Source: Candidatus Aenigmatarchaeota archaeon (GTDB lineage: Archaea > Aenigmatarchaeota > Aenigmatarchaeia > QMZP01 > JAUXAV01). From it: a stretch of DNA of 10,429 bases. Made by a program: the position numbers and the translations under genes. The notes under the pieces are model-generated. The model made no database searches and was not told the DNA's origin. It saw only the letters and a program-made list of their open reading frames with translations. Within the stretch, counting starts at the first letter, position 1. Every line of letters begins with the position of its first letter. Of this stretch, positions 5,469 through 10,429 are shown piece by piece. Where the stretch lies: the NCBI GenBank assembly GCA_030619735.1, contig JAUXAV010000025.1:1-10429 (forward strand). The letters are read 5' to 3'.

Positions 5469-8315
5469 CTAAAAGCCTATCTCCACCTTTGCCTTCTTGA
5501 AAACAAGTTCGCCCTTCCTGGCCTGGGGTTTTCCGAGCTGGAGGCTCCTTGCATTGACACCCTTCAGGAGGTCCTGCTCGAATTTCTTCAGGATTTCCAG
5601 GGTCTTTTTGTCAGAGTTGAAGAATACCCTGATTTTCTGGTGGACCTTAAGGCCGGCCTTCTTCCTCAGTGTCTGGGTCTTCCTGATTAGCTCCCTTACC
5701 AGGGCCTCCTCCTCCAGGACCTTGCCCAGGGTTATCTTGCCCCCCTGGAATTCCTTGCCCTTGCCCGAGACCTTGCTGGCGAAAACCACGCCCTTCACAT
5801 TGCACATGGAGCATATCACCCCTTTCAGGGGCCTGGTTTCCTTCAGGAGCTTTGCATCCCTAATCTGGACAAAGGCCTTGTCCATGGGCCACCTGAGTTT
5901 AATGCCCCTGTCCTGCCTCAGGGACTGGGATGCCTCCACAAGGAGCATGACCACATCCATGCCCTTCTCCAGGCCGGGCTTCCTCCTGGATTTCTCTGGC
6001 TCGGGCCAGGCCTCCATATGGACGGATTCCTTCTTCCCTATGTCCTGGTATATCCTCTCGGATATAAAGGGGGATATCGGGGCCAGTACCCTGACCATAT
6101 TTGACATTACTGTCCGGAGTGTCCATTGGGCGGCTGTTTTATCCTTTCCCTCATATGTGGGGGAGACCCTGTCCCTTATTATCTTGACATACCATCTGGA
6201 GAACTCGTTCAGTATGAAATTCTGGAACCCCTGAACTAGTTTGAATATCTGGAACCTGCTTGCCTGCTTTGAAAGGGATTTTATTCCCTCAATTCTGCTC
6301 AGTATCCATTCGTCCTCTGGGTTTAACTTCCCGGGCTTCTGCTTGCCAGGCTTGCCGCCATAGGTCATTATGAATTCATGGGTATTCCAGAGTACATTGA
6401 ACATCCTGCTTGTTTCCTTCAAATCCTCCCAGTTCAGGTAGAAGCTGTTCCAGTGAGTATTGGAAAGCAGATAGAATCTCAGGACATCCCTTCCGTATTT
6501 TTCTATCACATTATCCGGGGAGATGAAGTTCCCTTTGGATTTTGAGAGCTTTATTCCCTTCACATCCATTGCCATGCCATGGAGCAGGATGCTCTTATAG
6601 GGGGCCTTATTGAATGTCAGGACGGATGTTATAATCTGGGAATTCCACCAGCCCCTGAACTGGTCAGGCCCCTCCACCTGGAAGTCACTCGGCCACATCT
6701 TCTGGAACAGCTTTTTATCCCTTGGATAGCCCAGGCTTGCCCAGGTGCATACCCCGGCGTCAAACCATACGTCCAGGACATCGGGAATCCTGGAACAGGG
6801 CTTGCCGCACTTTGAGCACTTCAACTTGACCTGGTCTATCCCAGGCCTGTGGAAGTCTATCTCCTTCTTCAGGTCAGACTTCTTCTTCAGTTCCCCAAAG
6901 GAGCCGATAACCTCTATATTGCCGCAGGGGCATTCCCAGATTGGGAGGGGTATCCCCCAGTATCTCTGCCTTGATACAGGCCAGTCGCCCAGGTTCTCCA
7001 GCCAGTCCTTGAATCTCTCCCCTGCCCATTCAGGGACCCAGTTAACCTTCTTGTTCTCCTCCAGGAGTTTTTTCCTTATGGATGTGACCTTGAAGAACCA
7101 CTGGGGAATTCCAACCTGCAGTAGCGGACTTTCACATCTCCAGCATATGGGATAGTCATGGGTGCAGGGGTGTTTATAGACCAGAAGGCCCTTTGCCTCC
7201 AAATCCCTTATTATCTCCTCGTCAATGACCCTGGCCTTGCCCCCTGCGTATTTGCCTGCCTCCCTTGTTAGAATTCCCTCAACATTTACAGGGCACAGGG
7301 CGGGCAGGCCTGTCCTGTTCCCGACCTCAAAATCCTCCTTGCCATGGCCCGGGGCAGTATGCACAAGCCCTGTCCCCTCATCCAGGTTCACATACCTGTC
7401 CGATAACACGACCCTGTATGCCCCCTTCAATTCCCGGGGCTTGAATTTCAGGCCTGATATGCAGGGCTCATACTCCAGGCCCTCCAGTTCCTTTCCAGGG
7501 AATTCCCTTGCTATTTTGTATCCTGCCTCTACTGCATCCATTAGCTCCTGGAGCTTCTCTTTTGCAATAATCCAGATTTCACCATTGCTGAGCTCGGCCT
7601 CCACATATTTGAACTTGGGATGGACCATAACCCCTGTATTTCCAGGGAGGGTCCATGCCGTTGTGGTCCAGATTAGCAGGAACTTGTTGGGGTGTTTCTT
7701 CAGCCGGAACTTGACGTAGATGGAGGTGTCCTTCTGCTTTGTGTAGTCAATCTCATTGTAGGCGACAACCGTGGCGCACCTGGGGCATACATGCACAGGG
7801 TATTTGCCCTTGAACAGGAAGCCCTTCTCAAATGCTTTCTTGAAAGTGAACCAGGCACCCTCTATGTAGCGGTTGGTAAGGGTAAGGTAGGGATTCTTCC
7901 AGTCCATCCAGACACCCAGGTTTGAGAACTGCTCGTTCATCACATCAATATGCTCTGTTGCGAATTCCCTGCACTTCTTCACGAACTTGCCTACACCAAG
8001 CTTCTCTATGTCCTTCTTGGATTTGAACCCCAGCTCCTTTTCCACTTTTGTTTCTATCGGTGTCCCATGGGTATCGTATCCAGGCTGGTCCCATACATTG
8101 CGGCCAAGCATCCTGAAAAGCCGGATATATGCGTCTTTTACTATTTTATTTAGGGCAGTGCCCATATGGATTGAGCCCGTGGCATAGGGAGGGCCGTCCA
8201 TGAAGTAGAAGGGCTTGCCCCTGGAGGAGGCTTTCTTGACCTTCTGGTAAATGCCCTTCTTCTTCCAGAGCTTCAGGATTTCCTGCTCCACCTGCTTGGG
8301 ATTATACAGTGTCAT
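5469..8315 (-). CDS. ileS: Isoleucyl-tRNA synthetase
   Basis: A class Ia synthetase that charges tRNA-Ile and clears misactivated valine. Of 948 residues, the N-terminal catalytic half shows GPPYATGSIHMGT (41-53, HxGT-type first signature), the Ile-specific GYDTHGTPIE (79-88), WGIPLPIW, VLDVWFDAG (513-521), EGPDQFRGWWN (548-558) and KLSKS (589-593). The inserted CP1 editing domain has WTTTAWTLPGNT (216-227) and LVHTAPGHGKED (317-328). Zinc-type cysteine pairs sit at 177/180, 391/394, 462/464 and 500/503. The C-terminal tRNA-binding part is short: archaeal enzymes usually exceed 1,000 residues, and no terminal zinc knuckle is visible. The ATG lies 38 bp after the PadR-like gene, with a possible promoter in that gap, so it may be expressed both with the regulator and alone. 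Confidence 0.97.
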   Translation of the reverse strand: MTLYNPKQVEQEILKLWKKKGIYQKVKKASSRGKPFYFMDGPPYATGSIHMGTALNKIVKDAYIRLFRMLGRNVWDQPGYDTHGTPIETKVEKELGFKSKKDIEKLGVGKFVKKCREFATEHIDVMNEQFSNLGVWMDWKNPYLTLTNRYIEGAWFTFKKAFEKGFLFKGKYPVHVCPRCATVVAYNEIDYTKQKDTSIYVKFRLKKHPNKFLLIWTTTAWTLPGNTGVMVHPKFKYVEAELSNGEIWIIAKEKLQELMDAVEAGYKIAREFPGKELEGLEYEPCISGLKFKPRELKGAYRVVLSDRYVNLDEGTGLVHTAPGHGKEDFEVGNRTGLPALCPVNVEGILTREAGKYAGGKARVIDEEIIRDLEAKGLLVYKHPCTHDYPICWRCESPLLQVGIPQWFFKVTSIRKKLLEENKKVNWVPEWAGERFKDWLENLGDWPVSRQRYWGIPLPIWECPCGNIEVIGSFGELKKKSDLKKEIDFHRPGIDQVKLKCSKCGKPCSRIPDVLDVWFDAGVCTWASLGYPRDKKLFQKMWPSDFQVEGPDQFRGWWNSQIITSVLTFNKAPYKSILLHGMAMDVKGIKLSKSKGNFISPDNVIEKYGRDVLRFYLLSNTHWNSFYLNWEDLKETSRMFNVLWNTHEFIMTYGGKPGKQKPGKLNPEDEWILSRIEGIKSLSKQASRFQIFKLVQGFQNFILNEFSRWYVKIIRDRVSPTYEGKDKTAAQWTLRTVMSNMVRVLAPISPFISERIYQDIGKKESVHMEAWPEPEKSRRKPGLEKGMDVVMLLVEASQSLRQDRGIKLRWPMDKAFVQIRDAKLLKETRPLKGVICSMCNVKGVVFASKVSGKGKEFQGGKITLGKVLEEEALVRELIRKTQTLRKKAGLKVHQKIRVFFNSDKKTLEILKKFEQDLLKGVNARSLQLGKPQARKGELVFKKAKVEIGF

Positions 8316-8335
8316 ACCCTTTATTTAGCTTGCTG

Positions 8336-8346
8336 TTATTAAAAAA
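8336..8346 (-). promoter_or_regulatory. Candidate TATA box of ileS
   Basis: TTTTTAATAAC on the minus strand is centred about 26 nt upstream of the ileS ATG, in the 38-bp gap after the PadR-like gene. No good SD precedes the ATG, so a leaderless ileS mRNA from this box is plausible. Confidence 0.4.
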
Positions 8347-8353
8347 TATCTGG

Positions 8354-8656
8354 TTATTCCAGGATTTTAACCTGGCCCTTATAGAATTCCACTGCATTGT
8401 CCAGCTCCAGCCTGCCCTTGGATGTTACCTTATATATCTTTCTCCTTCCCTCCTGGGTCTTGTTCACCAGGCCTGACCTTCCCAGTAGGTAGAGGACCTT
8501 GTATGCGGTCATGGTTCCCGGCCTGAACCCGAACCTCCTCTCAATCTCTGAGCGGATTAAATAGGCGTGCATGGGCTTCTCCCTGAGAATCCGGAGTATG
8601 TAGACCCAGAGGCAGTCTTTGGTGTTCAGCTTCTCAAGGCGGTCTGAGGGCTTCAT
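8354..8656 (-). CDS. PadR-like winged-helix transcriptional regulator
   Basis: A 100-residue protein that is almost entirely a PadR-type winged helix. Visible are the first helix CLWVYILRILREKPMHAYLI (15-34), the recognition region FGFRPGTMTAYKVLYLLGRSGLV (42-64), and the wing with EGRRKIYKVTSKGR (69-82), followed by a short C-terminal helix instead of the long dimerisation domain of larger PadR proteins. I chose the ATG at 8656 over the upstream TTG at 8695, because a TATA box (8677-8685) lies inside that extension and 25 nt before the ATG, which implies a leaderless mRNA. The gene precedes ileS and is divergent from the small basic gene at 8743. It may bind the shared intergenic region or the inverted repeat before the inositol gene, but no ligand or target can be read from sequence. 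Confidence 0.85.
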   Translation of the reverse strand: MKPSDRLEKLNTKDCLWVYILRILREKPMHAYLIRSEIERRFGFRPGTMTAYKVLYLLGRSGLVNKTQEGRRKIYKVTSKGRLELDNAVEFYKGQVKILE

Positions 8657-8676
8657 GGTTAAATTTTGGCTTGGGG

Positions 8677-8685
8677 ATATAAAAA
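8677..8685 (-). promoter_or_regulatory. TATA box of the PadR-like gene
   Basis: TTTTTATAT on the minus strand is centred 25 nt upstream of the ATG at 8656. It predicts transcription starting at the start codon and rules out the longer TTG-initiated reading. Confidence 0.6.
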
Positions 8686-8713
8686 TCAGTGCCAAGAGGG
8701 GTAAACTTAATTA

Positions 8714-8721
8714 TTTATAAA
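8714..8721 (+). promoter_or_regulatory. TATA box of the small basic gene
   Basis: TTTATAAA, a consensus archaeal box, is centred 25.5 nt upstream of the ATG at 8743. It is one of the strongest boxes in the window and the main external support for the small ORF. It is arranged back to back with the PadR-like gene's promoter, with about 28 bp between the boxes. Confidence 0.65.
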
Positions 8722-8742
8722 CACAAAAATCATAGGTAATAT

Positions 8743-8922
8743 ATGGGTCAGATTAGGTCAGCAACCAGGCTATGGAATCGGTTTTTAAGAAGAAGAAATT
8801 ATGCAGTTCGTTTAGATAAAGATTACACAAAAGGCATGGAAGTGGATACAGCTTCTGCACAAGCACCGATACCAACTGGATATAGGGGCAAAAGGCGGCC
8901 CCAAGCTGCAAGGGAATTATAA
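8743..8922 (+). CDS. Small basic protein, 59 residues, function unknown
   Basis: The ORF runs from ATG to TAA. It encodes 59 residues with 14 Arg/Lys against 5 Asp/Glu. The first half is an Arg-rich, probably amphipathic helix beginning MGQIRSATRLWNRFLRRR. A Pro/Gly/Ala-rich middle follows (SAQAPIPTGY, 38-47), then a second basic cluster, RGKRRPQAAREL (48-59). There is no cysteine, signal peptide or membrane segment. The ATG sits 25.5 nt after the centre of a consensus TATA box, just like the other leaderless genes here, and no other gene occupies the interval. The composition suggests a nucleic-acid or ribosome-associated protein, but I recognise no family. It precedes the inositol-1-phosphate synthase gene, which has its own promoter. 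The ORF could be fortuitous, but the promoter fit makes a real gene more likely. Confidence 0.62.
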   Translation: MGQIRSATRLWNRFLRRRNYAVRLDKDYTKGMEVDTASAQAPIPTGYRGKRRPQAAREL

Positions 8923-8938
8923 TTTCAAACAGATTCTT

Positions 8939-8952
8939 AAGCAAGGCTTTTT
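8939..8952 (+). terminator. Possible weak terminator after the small basic gene
   Basis: AAGC, spacer AAG, GCTT running into five T residues, 16 nt after the small gene's stop and before the inositol gene promoter. Archaeal termination needs mainly a T run and this one is short, so the call is tentative. Confidence 0.25.
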
Positions 8953-8962
8953 AAGGGAAATG

Positions 8963-8970
8963 TTTATATA
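8963..8970 (+). promoter_or_regulatory. TATA box of the inositol-1-phosphate synthase gene
   Basis: TTTATATA is centred 26.5 nt upstream of the ATG at 8993, with purine-rich AAGGGAAAT before it as a possible TFB element. It predicts a leaderless mRNA starting at 8993 and rules out the upstream in-frame ATG at 8960, which lies before the promoter. Confidence 0.7.
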
Positions 8971-8991
8971 CTTTACACGCGTAAAGTATAT
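8966..8991. promoter_or_regulatory. Perfect 11-bp inverted repeat over the TATA box and start site: candidate operator
   Basis: Left arm ATATACTTTAC (8966-8976), spacer ACGC, right arm GTAAAGTATAT (8981-8991). It overlaps the 3' half of the TATA box and ends 1 bp before the ATG at 8993, so a dimeric protein bound here would block promoter assembly. No T run follows and it ends where the mRNA should begin, so it acts as DNA rather than as an RNA hairpin. The regulator is unknown; the nearby PadR-like protein is one candidate. Confidence 0.55.
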
Positions 8992-8992
8992 T

Positions 8993-10102
8993 ATGGCAAA
9001 AGAAATCAGGGTTGCGATAGCAGGGATTGGGAACTGTGCAAGCAGTCTGGTCCAGGGTGTAGAATATTATAAGGATGTTCAGGCTAGTGATGAACCTGTT
9101 CCTGGGCTGATGCATAATGTTTTCGGGGGATATAAAATAAGCGACATTGAGTTTGTCGCTGCATTTGATGTTGACAAGAGGAAGGTCGGAAAGCCGCTTA
9201 ATAAAGCAATTTTCGAAAAGCCGAACAATACAAAAGTTTTCCAGAAAGAAGTCACCAAATGGGGCAATGTGATTGTAAAAAAGGGACCTGTCCTGGACGG
9301 CGTGGCAAGGCATATGGCAGAATATCCGGAAGACCAGAGCTTTAGGGTTGATGGCAAGCAGAGGCCGTGTGATGTTACAAAGGAATTGAAGGATTCAGGG
9401 GCAGAGATACTGATGAATTATATGCCAGTAGGTTCGCAGGAGGCAACAGAGTATTATGCAAAAGCAGCTTTGGATGCTGGATGTGCTTTTATAAACTGCA
9501 TGCCTGCCTTTATCGTAAGCGACCCGGAATGGGAGAAAAGGTTCAGGGAAAAGGGCTTGCCCTGTGCGGGATGCGATATTAAGGCTCAAGTTGGGGCGAC
9601 AATTATTCATAGAGTCCTTGCGAAATTATTCAGTGATAGGGGGGTTAAACTTACCGGAACTTATCAGCTGAATGTTGGCGGCAACACGGATTTTCTTAAT
9701 ATGATTGAGAGGTCAAGATTGAAGAGCAAGAAAGTCAGTAAGACCGAGGCTGTGCAGTCCCAGTTGCCAGTGCCAATGAAGGCAGACAAGATACATATCG
9801 GCCCAAGCGATTATGTTCCCTGGCTTAAGGACCAGAAAATCTGCTTTCTCAGGATTGAAGGTGAGAAGTTTGGAAGGGTGCCAGTCAATATTGAAGTAAG
9901 GCTTAGTGTCGAGGACAGCCCGAACAGCGCAGGCTGCACAATTGATTGTATTAGGGCTATAAAGCTTGCTTTGGATAGAAAGATTTCAGGTGCGCTTACA
10001 TCAATTTCAGCCTATACGATGAAACACCCAATTATACAGTATCCGGATAATGTTGCAAGGCAGATGGTTGAGGAATACATCAAGGGAGAAAGGGAGAGGT
10101 AG
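8993..10102 (+). CDS. ino1: Inositol-1-phosphate synthase (myo-inositol-phosphate synthase)
   Basis: A cytosolic NAD-dependent isomerase that converts glucose-6-phosphate to 1L-myo-inositol-1-phosphate, the entry to inositol lipids and inositol solutes. The 369 residues show the NAD-binding AIAGIGNCASSL (9-19), GLMHNVFGGYKISDIEFVAAFDVD (start 38), NYMPVGS (142-148), FINCMPAF (167-173), CDIKAQVGAT (194-203), LNVGGNTDFLNM (226-237) and SRLKSKKVSKTEAV (241-254), with the family's catalytic-region lysines in the last three blocks. These blocks resemble the actinobacterial and archaeal short form, not the roughly 530-residue eukaryotic enzyme. The start at 8993 is set by the TATA box and the GxGNxxS alignment. 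A strong inverted repeat covers the promoter. The coding region is markedly more A+T-rich than the gene that follows it. Confidence 0.95.
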   Translation: MAKEIRVAIAGIGNCASSLVQGVEYYKDVQASDEPVPGLMHNVFGGYKISDIEFVAAFDVDKRKVGKPLNKAIFEKPNNTKVFQKEVTKWGNVIVKKGPVLDGVARHMAEYPEDQSFRVDGKQRPCDVTKELKDSGAEILMNYMPVGSQEATEYYAKAALDAGCAFINCMPAFIVSDPEWEKRFREKGLPCAGCDIKAQVGATIIHRVLAKLFSDRGVKLTGTYQLNVGGNTDFLNMIERSRLKSKKVSKTEAVQSQLPVPMKADKIHIGPSDYVPWLKDQKICFLRIEGEKFGRVPVNIEVRLSVEDSPNSAGCTIDCIRAIKLALDRKISGALTSISAYTMKHPIIQYPDNVARQMVEEYIKGERER

Positions 10103-10429
10103 ATGACGCTCTACAAGAAGAGGGAGAGGTTCCAGGGCTTTTCTGTGAAGATAGGGATAGCATTTGCTAAACTCAGGCTTTCCCCGAACCAGTGGACCCT
10201 GCTGAGCCTTATACCCATCCTGATTGCTCTGTATTTCCTAATAAGGGAGCAGTTCCTCTGGGCTGCCCTGTTCTTCATAATATCCAGCTTCCTGGACCTT
10301 GTGGACGGCTCGGTGGCAAGGGTGACAGGCCAGGTCACAAAGCTCGGGGCATACCTGGATACCATTGTGGACCGCTATATAGAGGGCATAATAATATTCG
10401 GCCTGCTCTTTGCAAGCCTGCCCCACTGG
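10103..10429 (+). CDS. CDP-alcohol phosphatidyltransferase, 3'-truncated by the window edge
   Basis: An integral membrane enzyme that replaces CMP on a CDP-activated lipid or alcohol with a second alcohol. The 109 visible residues contain the complete family motif: Asp65, Asp68, Gly69, Ala72, Arg73, then Gly82, Asp86 and Asp90, with exact spacing (DLVDGSVAR, LGAYLDTIVD). Hydrophobic helices flank it at about 33-47, 51-64 and 94-105. The ATG directly follows the TAG of the inositol-1-phosphate synthase gene, so the two are co-translated. That points to inositol-1-phosphate as acceptor, as in archaetidylinositol-phosphate synthase. No cytidylyltransferase domain is fused at the N terminus, unlike bifunctional di-myo-inositol-phosphate enzymes. 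Other acceptors, such as glycerol phosphate or serine, cannot be excluded. The C-terminal part lies outside the window. Confidence 0.92.
   Translation, partial: MTLYKKRERFQGFSVKIGIAFAKLRLSPNQWTLLSLIPILIALYFLIREQFLWAALFFIISSFLDLVDGSVARVTGQVTKLGAYLDTIVDRYIEGIIIFGLLFASLPHW

Noticed and set aside
5497..6234. Long open frame (245 codons) on the plus strand inside ileS
   Set aside because: It is antisense to a certain isoleucyl-tRNA synthetase, has no recognisable motif, is Ser/Leu-rich as expected from a shadow frame, and has no promoter or ribosome site.
8657..8695. 13-residue N-terminal extension of the PadR-like protein from TTG 8695
   Set aside because: The extension contains the TATA box, and the ATG at 8656 sits exactly where the transcript should start.
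8702..8717. TAAA...TTTA symmetry between the divergent promoters
   Set aside because: Arms of only 4 bp in an A/T-rich region are expected by chance.
8966..8991. Inverted repeat before the inositol gene as an intrinsic terminator
   Set aside because: It is A+T-rich, lies upstream of the predicted transcript, and is not followed by a T run; an operator explains its position better.
8960..8992. 11-residue extension of inositol-1-phosphate synthase from ATG 8960
   Set aside because: It translates across the TATA box and inverted repeat, and family alignment begins at the internal Met.

Overview
This window is archaeal chromosome. The protein set shows it: a fibrillarin-like rRNA/tRNA 2'-O-methyltransferase, an isoleucyl-tRNA synthetase with an HxGT-type signature, a RecJ-like DHH phosphoesterase, an inositol-1-phosphate synthase followed directly by a CDP-alcohol phosphatidyltransferase (the archaeal inositol-lipid or solute arrangement), and a PadR-type regulator. 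The promoters agree, because most first genes have a TATA-like box centred about 24-28 nt upstream of the start codon, which implies largely leaderless mRNAs. Base composition is uneven, from roughly 37% G+C in one sampled line of the inositol gene to over 55% in parts of ileS and the CDP-alcohol gene. The lineage cannot be fixed from this window; an uncultivated euryarchaeal or DPANN-type archaeon would fit.

Layout. 1-597 (+) is the C-terminal part of fibrillarin, cut by the window edge. 622-948 (+) is a short orphan gene whose 3' end overlaps that of the DHH/DHHA1 phosphoesterase (943-1989, -). A 71-bp divergent promoter region separates that gene from a compact pyrimidine operon, pyrC-pyrB (2061-3877, +), whose reading frames touch. 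pyrB ends 2 bp from the convergent end of an HD-domain phosphohydrolase (3880-4455, -). Going right on the minus strand come a sugar-phosphate-type nucleotidyltransferase (4549-5394), ileS (5469-8315) and a PadR-like HTH gene (8354-8656). The last stretch, 8743-10429 (+), holds a previously hidden 59-residue basic protein, inositol-1-phosphate synthase and the start of a CDP-alcohol phosphatidyltransferase.

How the genes work together. PyrB and PyrC catalyse consecutive early steps of UMP synthesis; no pyrI regulatory subunit follows pyrB here. Inositol-1-phosphate synthase and the CDP-alcohol phosphatidyltransferase (stop and start codons abut) probably make inositol-1-phosphate and attach it to a CDP-activated lipid or alcohol. 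An 11-bp perfect inverted repeat lies across the TATA box and predicted start site of the inositol gene, a good operator candidate. The PadR-like regulator lies divergently from the small basic gene, with ileS downstream on its own strand. The intergenic region before the HD gene contains two tandem inverted repeats built from TGTTG/CAACA ends, next to its TATA box.

There is no gene-free stretch above 300 bp. The longest gap in recognised protein families, about 336 bp at 8657-8992, contains the small basic ORF. I saw no tRNA, rRNA, CRISPR array or insertion sequence. The most novel material is the small basic ORF and the two regulatory inverted-repeat regions; I did not find a clearly new multi-gene system.
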